From the NCBI GenBank assembly GCA_905236365.1, contig CAJOPP010000261.1, positions 1 through 5,370 on the forward strand: DNA of 5,370 nucleotides. Direction: 5' to 3'. Shown here one piece after another: positions 1-4,840 of this stretch (positions are counted from its first letter, which is position 1; each line of letters starts with the position of its first letter). The notes below the pieces were generated by a model. It was not told the origin of the DNA, did not search any database, and saw only the letters and a list, made by a program, of their open reading frames with translations. Made by a program: the position numbers and the translations under genes. The stretch comes from an uncultured Lachnospiraceae bacterium (GTDB taxonomy: Bacteria; Bacillota; Clostridia; Lachnospirales; Lachnospiraceae).

Positions 1-458
1 CATCGGAAGATGAGAACACATCCGGAATCGACAAGGAGAAAGAGCAAAAGCCATCGGAAGATGAGAACACATCCGGAATCGATAAGGAGAAAGAGCAGAA
101 GTCATCAGAGGATGCTGAGAACACATCCGGAACGGATAAGCAGGGAGAGCAGAAGTCATCGGAAGATGAGAACACATCCGGAATCGATAAGGAGAAGGAG
201 CAGAAGTCATCGGAAGATGAGAACGCATCCGGAATCGATAAGGAGAAAGGGCAGAAGTCATCGGAAGATGAGAACACATCCGGAATCGATAAGGAGAAAG
301 AGCAGAAGTCATCGGAAGATGAGAATACATCCGGAATCGATAAGGAGAAAGGGCAGAAGTCATCGGAAGATGCAGAAAATACATCCGGAACGGATAAGCA
401 GGAAGAGCAGAAGTCATCAGAAAATAAATCCGAAGCGGACAAAGGAAACGGGGAAAAA
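1..458 (+). repeat. In-frame 51/54-bp tandem repeat array (8 units plus a degenerate ninth)
   Basis: Units begin at 51, 102, 156, 207, 258, 309 and 360, and the first begins one base outside the window (the visible 'ca' fits TCA or CCA). Six units are 51 bp (17 residues). Units at 102-155 and 360-413 are 54 bp, with an extra Ala codon after the SSED motif, Thr for Ile and a DKQ(G/E)EQK ending. A shortened, diverged copy follows at 414-458. All period lengths are multiples of three, so copy-number change by slippage or recombination would keep the frame and vary only stalk length. Because the repeat is free of stops in a second frame, a spurious 156-codon Arg/His/Ser-rich ORF also spans 10-480. 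Confidence 0.95.
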
Positions 459-1103
459 TCGTCTGATGGAAATGAGATAAAAGGCGAACAGGGTCAGAAT
501 ACCGGAAACGGACAGACACCGAATACGGGAAATGGAATGGTGGAGAACCCAATTCAAAATGACTCAGCTGTTCAGCGGGTTACAGGTATTAAATTGACCG
601 GAATTTCTCATAAAATAGCGATTGACAAAAAAATTAAGCTGAATGCAACCGTTACTCCGGCTGATGCAGCCAATCGTGATATTATCTGGACCAGCAGTAA
701 TACGGAATACGCATCTGTTGATCAAAACGGTAATGTAAAGATTAAGAAGACGGGAAAAAATCATACGGTTATAATCTATGCCACAGCAGCTGATGGAAGT
801 GGAGTTAAGGCAGATTATCAGATCAAAATCATGCCAAAAGCTGTTAAGAAGATTAAGTTAAAAGCAGCTTCTTCTGTAAAAGCAGGAAAGAAGGTAACGG
901 TGAAGGCAACGGTTTCGCCGTCAAGTAAAAAACAGGTCAGCACAACTTTGAAATGGAGCAGTAATAACACGAAATATGCAACCGTAAATCAAAAAGGCGT
1001 TGTGACCACGAAAAGTGCGGGTAAGAATCATAAAGTCAAGATTACTGCCAAAGCGACGGATGGAAGTAACAAGAAGCAAACTATTACTATTAAAATTAAA
1101 TAA
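1..1103 (+). CDS. Repeat-rich surface/secreted protein with two C-terminal BIG2 (Ig-like) domains, 5'-truncated
   Basis: The reading frame is open from the left edge (first whole codon at 3) to TAA at 1101-1103, giving 366 visible residues; the start lies outside. In order it shows eight tandem 17/18-residue repeats (consensus SSEDENTSGIDKEKEQK), a decayed ninth copy, a Gly/Asn/Gln-rich linker (about 459-578) and two BIG2-type Ig-like domains (about 579-830 and 843-1100). Each domain has the family pattern of a 'V/K-K-I-K-L' entry strand, 'A-T-V-(T/S)-P', 'W-(T/S)-S-(S/N)-N-T-x-Y-A-(S/T)-V', 'G-x-V' and a closing 'A-T-(A)-x-D-G-S' turn. BIG2 domains occur in adhesins and cell-surface proteins; the charged repeats probably form an extended stalk. 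The protein ends directly after the last Ig strand, with no LPXTG motif or C-terminal membrane segment, so any anchor must be upstream or the protein is secreted. The ligand is unknown. The ATG at 537 is internal, not the true start. Confidence 0.9.
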   Translation, partial: SEDENTSGIDKEKEQKPSEDENTSGIDKEKEQKSSEDAENTSGTDKQGEQKSSEDENTSGIDKEKEQKSSEDENASGIDKEKGQKSSEDENTSGIDKEKEQKSSEDENTSGIDKEKGQKSSEDAENTSGTDKQEEQKSSENKSEADKGNGEKSSDGNEIKGEQGQNTGNGQTPNTGNGMVENPIQNDSAVQRVTGIKLTGISHKIAIDKKIKLNATVTPADAANRDIIWTSSNTEYASVDQNGNVKIKKTGKNHTVIIYATAADGSGVKADYQIKIMPKAVKKIKLKAASSVKAGKKVTVKATVSPSSKKQVSTTLKWSSNNTKYATVNQKGVVTTKSAGKNHKVKITAKATDGSNKKQTITIKIK

Positions 1104-1208
1104 GTGCAAGGGACGATGAGGGCAGGCAATGTGAATTTTCTGCGAGGTTTTAGGAATAGGTCGGCTTAGCCGTAGCTTTATTCTCTAATCATTACGCTCA
1201 CCGTGCTT

Positions 1209-1238
1209 TTGACATGATATATAGAAGTGACATATGAT
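1209..1238 (+). promoter_or_regulatory. Candidate sigma-A promoter for a small RNA
   Basis: A perfect -35 hexamer TTGACA (1209-1214) and a -10-like TATGAT (1233-1238) are separated by 18 nt, giving a predicted start near 1245. A perfect TATAAT overlaps at 1238-1243, but its 23-nt spacing to the -35 is too long. No ORF with a ribosome site follows; instead a structured segment and a T-tract terminator come within about 100 nt. Confidence 0.55.
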
Positions 1239-1244
1239 ATAATG

Positions 1245-1345
1245 AGCCTTGCAGAGCTCTGTGCTTGCACAGAGGATTCTATAAGGCGAAAAAACACACG
1301 GAGACGTTAGTCGACGTGATATATTGATTATATGTCACTTTTTTT
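1245..1345 (+). ncRNA. Candidate free-standing small RNA, about 100 nt, unknown family
   Basis: The segment lies between a good promoter and an intrinsic terminator. Right at the predicted 5' end, GCCTT (1246-1250) pairs with AAGGC (1283-1287). These enclose an 8-bp perfect hairpin, CTCTGTGC (1257-1264) with GCACAGAG (1267-1274), so the 5' part folds into a closed stem-loop domain. An A-rich single-stranded stretch follows (1288-1296), then the terminator hairpin with seven Ts. There is no credible ribosome site or ORF: the ATG at 1332 opens only a short frame inside the terminator. The arrangement is typical of trans-acting small RNAs, but expression is inferred and I match it to no known RNA family. 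Confidence 0.45.
1316..1345 (+). terminator. Intrinsic terminator of the candidate small RNA
   Basis: GTGA-TATA (1316-1323) pairs with TATA (1329-1332) and TCAC (1335-1338), with a 2-nt bulge and a 5-nt loop, followed by seven Ts (1339-1345). The stem is A/T-rich, so strength is moderate. Its right arm also forms an 11-bp perfect inverted repeat with 1225-1235 (AAGTGACATAT), which lies in the promoter and so would be mostly outside the transcript. Confidence 0.55.
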
Positions 1346-1401
1346 GTTCGTTGGTCAGCCAGATGCAGGGGTGGCTGTCAACAAATTATAAGAAAGACGC
1401 T

Positions 1402-1623
1402 CTATAAGCTAAGAAAAAAAGAAGCACAAAAAATGTCATATAAGTTTACCACGGTGGCGTACGTCTGAACAGTCACCCTATACTTCTTATCAATTATTTC
1501 TTTCGGAGGAAAGTCTTGACAGTTATTACAAATTACAGTATACTCACCCTTGTATGTGATATGAGGTAACAGAGTATCCGTGCAAATATTTTCTAAGACC
1601 ACCCGGGAAAGGGTAGGAAGCAT
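1402..1623 (-). CDS. Doubtful 73-codon ORF, unknown function
   Basis: This ATG-to-TAG frame on the minus strand encodes 73 residues with a fairly protein-like middle (around YKGEYTVICNNCQDFPPKE, with two Cys spaced CNNC) and a tail that is only A/T-rich translation. AGGA lies 4 nt before the ATG, closer than ideal. A neighbouring minus-strand frame over about 1544-1668 also reads as protein-like (containing AVDPAVRMALGINASYPFPG), so the locus could be the frameshifted remnant of a longer gene. I recognise no family, and no promoter is evident. A near-consensus plus-strand promoter (1516-1544) lies within it, which argues against coding. It may be spurious. Confidence 0.2.
   Translation of the reverse strand: MLPTLSRVVLENICTDTLLPHITYKGEYTVICNNCQDFPPKEIIDKKYRVTVQTYATVVNLYDIFCASFFLSL
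1516..1544 (+). promoter_or_regulatory. Near-consensus sigma-A promoter without an obvious gene
   Basis: TTGACA (1516-1521), an exact 17-nt spacer, then TATACT (1539-1544): an 11 of 12 match at optimal spacing. Predicted transcription starts near 1551. No start codon with a ribosome site follows; the downstream sequence is hairpin-rich. The nearest terminator-like element is a weak GGGG/CCCC hairpin with a T-rich tail at 1827-1850. Confidence 0.5.
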
Positions 1624-1850
1624 TTATTCCTAAGGCCATACGGACAGCCGGGTCAACTGCCGTCGGCTACATCAGTTTGTAGCCATTATTGATTCCCGTG
1701 AGCTATGGGCGGAGCATGCAGATGCATGTCCATTCTCATAAGCAATAAGAAGTGACAGCGTTTGTTGAGACTGCAATTTCGTCTTTGGAGGCTTTCACAG
1801 AGATTATTGTTTGAAGAAGGTCACGAGGGGCAACATCCCCCGTATTTTAT
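1551..1850 (+). other. Hairpin-rich non-coding stretch downstream of the 1516 promoter
   Basis: Visible inverted repeats include AGCCG (1646-1650) with CGGCT (1664-1668), and overlapping it GGCTACA (1665-1671) with TGTAGCC (1678-1684) around a 6-nt loop. These two share bases and are mutually exclusive. Further on are CATGCA/TGCATG around 1714-1727 and a possible outer pairing TTATTG (1686-1691) with CAATAA (1743-1748). The stretch may be an untranslated RNA or decayed DNA. Short protein-like pieces occur in different plus frames around 1753-1905 but are broken by stops, as expected of a remnant or of chance. Confidence 0.25.
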
Positions 1851-2015
1851 TGCGGAAGGTGTTGACAGAGTGGTTGGAAGACAACAGACACTCAATTTTA
1901 TAAGTTGGTTACTTTATAACCAGCGTCATAGTGCGCACATCAACTTGTAAAACGGTCAATAAGAGTAGTAAAAGTAAGTATTTGCTATATAGACTCTGAA
2001 GAATACCTTATTTTG
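1851..2015. other. Intergenic sequence with no supported feature
   Basis: I see no ribosome site followed by a sustained frame, no RNA gene and no mobile-element terminus here. A TTG-started frame ending at 1950 runs in from the left, but it lacks a ribosome site and a recognisable product. Confidence 0.5.
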
Positions 2016-2021
2016 TATAAT
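2016..2021 (+). promoter_or_regulatory. Perfect -10 hexamer (TATAAT), weak -35
   Basis: TATAAT at 2016-2021 would start a transcript near 2028, but the sequence 16-18 nt upstream (around 1992-1998) does not resemble TTGACA. It is noted because a clear terminator follows about 100-130 nt downstream and because no better promoter is visible before speD. The alternative closer to speD, TATAAA at 2179-2184, also lacks a well-spaced -35. Confidence 0.35.
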
Positions 2022-2027
2022 GTATAG

Positions 2028-2155
2028 AATCTGATATGTGGTATTGTATCCTGTTAAGAGAAGTGATACATATTAGGAAACATATATGGAAATGTGGATG
2101 GAATAAGGCTCGACCGATGATAGAAGCGATGTGCAGAATGCATGTTGCTTTTTTT
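2028..2155 (+). ncRNA. Candidate short transcript: speD leader/attenuator or independent small RNA
   Basis: The span runs from the expected start of the 2016 promoter to a clear intrinsic terminator. It contains a 6-bp hairpin, TGTATC (2045-2050) with GATACA (2065-2070), then a purine-rich stretch with no sustained ORF behind a good ribosome site. The terminator lies 150 nt before the speD start, so the element could be a terminator-controlled leader of the polyamine genes. I could not find a convincing antiterminator pairing and I do not recognise a SAM, guanidine, T-box or other known leader motif. Confidence 0.35.
2125..2155 (+). terminator. Intrinsic terminator upstream of speD
   Basis: AGCGATGTGCA (2125-2135) pairs along its whole length with TGCATGTTGCT (2139-2149), 11 pairs including three G-U, around a GAA loop. 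A run of seven Ts (2149-2155) follows. This is the most convincing terminator in the window. There is no protein gene directly before it, so it ends a non-coding transcript or acts as an attenuator in front of speD. Confidence 0.75.
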
Positions 2156-2191
2156 ACTTTATAAGAAACTTCGTCTCCTATAAAGCAAAAA

Positions 2192-2274
2192 CGCTCCGAG
2201 GGATGCGTACTTCGCGAAGAAGTTAATTGCTTTGCAATGCCGCTCGGGCGCAAAAGAGTCGCAAGCGACTCTTT
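2192..2274 (+). promoter_or_regulatory. Highly structured 5' leader of speD
   Basis: The strand can fold into a three-way junction. An outer stem of 2192-2200 with 2243-2250 (eight pairs, one bulged C) encloses ACTTC (2209-2213) with GAAGT (2219-2223) and ATTGC (2226-2230) with GCAAT (2234-2238). A 10-bp perfect hairpin follows directly, AAAGAGTCGC (2253-2262) with GCGACTCTTT (2265-2274), ending 18 nt before the speD ribosome site. The last hairpin lacks a long T-tract, so it is more likely an RNA-stability or translation element, or an interspersed repeat, than a terminator. Confidence 0.4.
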
Positions 2275-2292
2275 GTTCTAATTCAAATAATT

Positions 2293-2299
2293 GGAGGAA
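2293..2299 (+). promoter_or_regulatory. speD ribosome binding site
   Basis: GGAGGAA lies 5 nt before the ATG at 2305. It decides the start: the same frame is open back to 2227, but that extension crosses the leader hairpins and has no ribosome site. Confidence 0.9.
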
Positions 2300-2304
2300 A
2301 TAAA

Positions 2305-3063
2305 ATGGGAGAAAAATTAAAGCTATATGGTTTCAATAATTTAACCAAAGCATTGAGTTTTAATATATATGATGTTTGTTATGCCAAATCTGCCAAGGAG
2401 CAGAAAGAATATATTGCCTACATTGATGAGCAGTACAATTCGGAACGACTGACGAAAATTTTACGGATGCTGACTGATATGATTGGAGCAAGTATTCTCA
2501 ATATATCGTATCAGGATTATGAGCCACAGGGCTCATCGGTGACTATTCTAATGGCAGAGGAATCCATGATTCCCAAGACGCAGTTGGCACACCTTGACAA
2601 AAGTCATGTAACGGTGCATACCTATCCGGAATATCATCCGGAAACCAGTATTGCCACGTTCCGGGTAGATATTGATGTAGCAACTTGTGGAAAAATTACT
2701 CCCCTTTCCACCCTGGATTATCTGATCGGTTCTTTTGATTCGGACATTATAACCATGGATTACCGGGTTCGGGGATTTACCAGAGATATCGATGGAAAGA
2801 AATGTTTTTTGGATCATGGAATTACATCGATTCAGGATTTCATCAATCCGGAGATCAAGGATCGGTATAATGCCGTAGATATCAATGTGTATGAGGCAAA
2901 CCTGTTTCACACCAAAATGATTGTAAAAGAGATTGAACTTAGCAATTATCTCTTTCACAAGAATGTGGAGGAGTTCCCACCGGAGGTTCAGATGGAGATC
3001 AAAACCAATTTACGGCAGGAAATGATGGAGATTTTCAGTGGAAGAAATGTGTATGGACAGTAG
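2305..3063 (+). CDS. speD: S-adenosylmethionine decarboxylase proenzyme (class 1A, E. coli type)
   Basis: SpeD decarboxylates S-adenosylmethionine to decarboxylated AdoMet, the aminopropyl donor for spermidine synthesis, in the cytoplasm. The 252-residue product follows the E. coli enzyme (264 residues) closely along its length: N-terminal GFNNLTKALSFNIYD, central DYEPQGSSVTI, then the self-cleavage segment HLDKSH. Cleavage at Lys99-Ser100 (codon 100 at 2602-2604) would generate the pyruvoyl group on the alpha chain. His105 and Cys128 match E. coli His117 and Cys140, the processing and catalytic residues, at the same 12-residue offset as Ser100/Ser112, so the main length difference is a deletion before the cleavage site. 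The C-terminal DYRVRGFTRDI and FHTKM blocks are intact. It is first in the polyamine set, 180 nt before the PLP decarboxylase. No missing key residue is seen. Confidence 0.97.
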   Translation: MGEKLKLYGFNNLTKALSFNIYDVCYAKSAKEQKEYIAYIDEQYNSERLTKILRMLTDMIGASILNISYQDYEPQGSSVTILMAEESMIPKTQLAHLDKSHVTVHTYPEYHPETSIATFRVDIDVATCGKITPLSTLDYLIGSFDSDIITMDYRVRGFTRDIDGKKCFLDHGITSIQDFINPEIKDRYNAVDINVYEANLFHTKMIVKEIELSNYLFHKNVEEFPPEVQMEIKTNLRQEMMEIFSGRNVYGQ

Positions 3064-3065
3064 GA

Positions 3066-3092
3066 GTAAATTGTTAGTATGTAACAGTTTAC
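3066..3092 (+). other. 11-bp inverted repeat just after speD
   Basis: GTAAATTGTTA (3066-3076) pairs completely with TAACAGTTTAC (3082-3092), with one T-G pair and a 5-nt loop, starting 3 nt after the speD stop. No T-run follows, so it is not a standard intrinsic terminator on this strand. It may protect the speD 3' end or mark an mRNA processing site in the long speD-decarboxylase gap. Confidence 0.5.
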
Positions 3093-3146
3093 CCTTCAGC
3101 CACCTGCACTTGCTGCGGGCAGCGTACCAATAACGTAAATTGTACC

Positions 3147-3183
3147 GCTATTTTCATAGAGTAGTTAGACTTTCGAAAATAGC
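3147..3183 (+). other. 9-bp inverted repeat upstream of the PLP decarboxylase gene
   Basis: GCTATTTTC (3147-3155) is the exact reverse complement of GAAAATAGC (3175-3183), with a 19-nt loop. Ahead of it GCTGC/GCAGC (around 3113-3124) forms another short stem. The hairpin ends about 40 nt before the ribosome site of the next gene and has no T-tract. It could be a leader structure or a protein-binding site; its function is unknown. Confidence 0.45.
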
Positions 3184-3223
3184 ATAGAGGATGGATTGTC
3201 GTTCCATATGATAAATAGGGAAA

Positions 3224-3234
3224 AGAGGAAAGGA
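3224..3234 (+). promoter_or_regulatory. Ribosome binding site of the PLP decarboxylase
   Basis: AGAGGAAAGGA sits 9 nt before the ATG at 3244. This favours 3244 over the in-frame TTG at 3196 and ATG at 3208, which have no comparable site and would add residues lying before the conserved family start. Confidence 0.8.
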
Positions 3235-3243
3235 CTTAGCAAA

Positions 3244-4692
3244 ATGAGTATATCACAGGAAAATGCACCGATTTATGAGGCGCTGATGGAATTTGAAAAA
3301 AAACGGGTGGTTCCTTTTGATGTACCGGGTCATAAGAGAGGAAGGGGGAATCCGGAACTTGTAAAGCTTTTGGGAGAGCAGTGTGTCCGTTTGGATGTCA
3401 ATTCCATGAAGCCGCTGGATAACCTCTGTCATCCGGTATCTGTCATCCGGGATGCGGAAAAATTAGCGGCGGAAGCTTTTGGTGCAGCTCATGCTTTTTT
3501 AATGGTAGGTGGAACGACATCAGCTGTGCAGGCTATGGTGTTGGCATCTGTAAAACGAGGGGATAAGATCATATTGCCGAGAAATGTACATCGAAGCGTG
3601 ATGGGGGCACTTGTTCTTTGCGGTGCGATTCCGGTTTATGTGGATCCTGCCTGTGATGAGAGACTGGGGATTCCGCTCGGTATGAGGGTTGCAGATGTGC
3701 AGGCGGCAATTCAGAAGAATCCGGACGCCAAAGCGGTATTGGTAAACAATCCGACATACTATGGAATCTGTTCCGATCTTCGGGCAATCGTGCAGCTGGC
3801 TCATGCTCATGGCATGTTGTGCTTAGTGGACGAGGCACATGGAACCCATTTTTATTTTGGGGAAAATCTTCCGGTGTCGGCGATGGCAGCGGGAGCAGAT
3901 ATTGCCGCTGTCTCCATGCATAAATCAGGCGGAAGTCTGACGCAGAGTTCCATGTTATTGACCGGTCCCGGTGTGTCAGATGGTTATGTTCGTCAGATCA
4001 TTAACCTGACCCAGACCACCAGTGGTTCCTATCTTTTGATGGCAAGTCTGGATATTTCAAGAAGAAATCTTGCTCTTCGGGGGAGAGAATCTTTTGCGGA
4101 AGTGGTTCGGTTGGCAGAATATGCAAGAACGGAAATCAATGATATTTCGGGATATTATGCCTATTCAAAAGAACTCATTAATTGCGACAGTATTTATGAT
4201 TTTGATGTGACAAAGCTGGCAGTGAATACCTTGGATATAGGTCTTGCCGGCATTGAAGTATATGATCTTTTACGGGATGAATATGAGATACAGGTGGAGT
4301 TTGGAGATTTGGGGAATCTTTTAGCCTATCTTTCCATTGGAGACCGGTCTCAGGAAGTGGAACGGCTGGTATCTGCATTGGCAGAGATCAAGCGTAGATT
4401 TGGCAAGACAGACCGGAATGGTCTGATGCGGCAGGAATACATTGATCCGGAGATTGCTGTATCTCCGCAGGAGGCTTTTTATGCAGAAAAAGAATCGCTT
4501 CCTCTTGCGGAAACAAAAGGGAGAGTGTGCAGCGAGTTTGTGATGTGTTATCCACCGGGAATTCCGATTCTGGCACCGGGAGAGCGAATCACAAAAGAGA
4601 TTCTTGACTATATCCAATATGCAAAGGAAAAAGGTTGTAGCATGACAGGTCCGGAAGATGCGGATATCAATCGGTTAAATGTATTAAAATAG
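3244..4692 (+). CDS. speA: PLP-dependent Orn/Lys/Arg decarboxylase, probably arginine decarboxylase SpeA
   Basis: This 482-residue fold-type-I PLP enzyme belongs to the short Orn/Lys/Arg decarboxylase group (B. subtilis SpeA/YaaO size, about 480-490, lacking the N-terminal wing domain of the long enterobacterial forms). Visible landmarks are FDVPGHKRG (25-33), GGTTSAVQA (89-97), NVHRS with His116 expected to stack on PLP, VDEAHG with Asp196 expected to bind the PLP ring nitrogen, and SMHKSGGSLTQ with Lys227 as the Schiff-base lysine. The small C-terminal domain carries CYPPGIPILAPGE (435-447). The reaction is decarboxylation of a basic amino acid. Family membership is certain; the substrate is not. 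Arginine to agmatine is favoured by the short-form similarity and by speD and speE on either side, but lysine or ornithine is possible. No key residue is missing. It ends 148 nt before speE. Confidence 0.9.
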   Translation: MSISQENAPIYEALMEFEKKRVVPFDVPGHKRGRGNPELVKLLGEQCVRLDVNSMKPLDNLCHPVSVIRDAEKLAAEAFGAAHAFLMVGGTTSAVQAMVLASVKRGDKIILPRNVHRSVMGALVLCGAIPVYVDPACDERLGIPLGMRVADVQAAIQKNPDAKAVLVNNPTYYGICSDLRAIVQLAHAHGMLCLVDEAHGTHFYFGENLPVSAMAAGADIAAVSMHKSGGSLTQSSMLLTGPGVSDGYVRQIINLTQTTSGSYLLMASLDISRRNLALRGRESFAEVVRLAEYARTEINDISGYYAYSKELINCDSIYDFDVTKLAVNTLDIGLAGIEVYDLLRDEYEIQVEFGDLGNLLAYLSIGDRSQEVERLVSALAEIKRRFGKTDRNGLMRQEYIDPEIAVSPQEAFYAEKESLPLAETKGRVCSEFVMCYPPGIPILAPGERITKEILDYIQYAKEKGCSMTGPEDADINRLNVLK

Positions 4693-4698
4693 AGATAA

Positions 4699-4739
4699 TT
4701 GTATCTGTTCAGCCCTGCTGAGTAGATACAGGTATTTTT
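4699..4739 (+). terminator. Weak, possibly leaky terminator between the decarboxylase gene and speE
   Basis: GTATCT (4701-4706) pairs with AGATAC (4724-4729), with flanking T-A and T-G pairs. An inner TCAG (4709-4712) pairs with CTGA (4718-4721) across a 2x2 internal loop. Five Ts follow at 4735-4739, about five bases beyond the stem. The broken stem and offset T-run suggest partial termination or 3'-end processing rather than a full stop, and speE downstream has no obvious promoter of its own. Confidence 0.35.
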
Positions 4740-4821
4740 ACCATTTAAGATGGATTTCCCGGCAGACTGCAGAGGGAGTTCCGGTATCACTTACGGAGAA
4801 TATCAATCTGAAATTGGGAGA

Positions 4822-4829
4822 GGAAGGAG
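4822..4829 (+). promoter_or_regulatory. speE ribosome binding site with GTG start
   Basis: GGAAGGAG lies 11 nt before the GTG at 4841, a slightly long spacing. An in-frame TAG at 4832-4834 rules out any earlier start, and the next in-frame ATG would remove about 50 conserved residues, so the GTG is essentially forced. Confidence 0.75.
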
Positions 4830-4840
4830 TGTAGAAAAGA

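Noticed and set aside
1..458. The tandem array as a CRISPR or iteron array
   Set aside because: Units are contiguous without spacers and lie in frame within a long open reading frame joined to BIG2 domains.
1161..1185. CGGCT/AGCCG mini-palindrome as a terminator of the BIG2 gene
   Set aside because: The stem is only four or five pairs with almost no loop, and no T-run follows; I see no convincing terminator for that gene.
1225..1340. 11-bp inverted repeat (AAGTGACATAT ... ATATGTCACTT) as the ends of a miniature transposable element
   Set aside because: I see no clear target-site duplication, and the right arm is better explained as the terminator stem of the candidate small RNA; a genome-wide copy search could reopen this.
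1501..1516. GGAGGAAAGTC resembling the conserved 5' block of bacterial RNase P RNA
   Set aside because: It is an isolated match; the following conserved blocks and the expected 350-400 nt architecture are absent.
1762..1950. 62-codon plus-strand ORF starting with TTG
   Set aside because: It has no ribosome site, no recognisable domain and competing protein-like pieces in other frames; at best it is part of a remnant.
2008..2253. 81-codon minus-strand ORF over the speD leader
   Set aside because: It covers the terminator and palindromic leader, whose T-tract and inverted repeats explain the sequence better than coding does.
2227..2304. N-terminal extension of speD from a TTG at 2227
   Set aside because: It crosses the leader hairpins, has no ribosome site and lies before the GGAGGAA-ATG that matches the family N-terminus.
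3196..3243. Earlier starts (TTG 3196, ATG 3208) for the PLP decarboxylase
   Set aside because: Neither has a good ribosome site; AGAGGAAAGGA is positioned for the ATG at 3244 and the family similarity begins after it.
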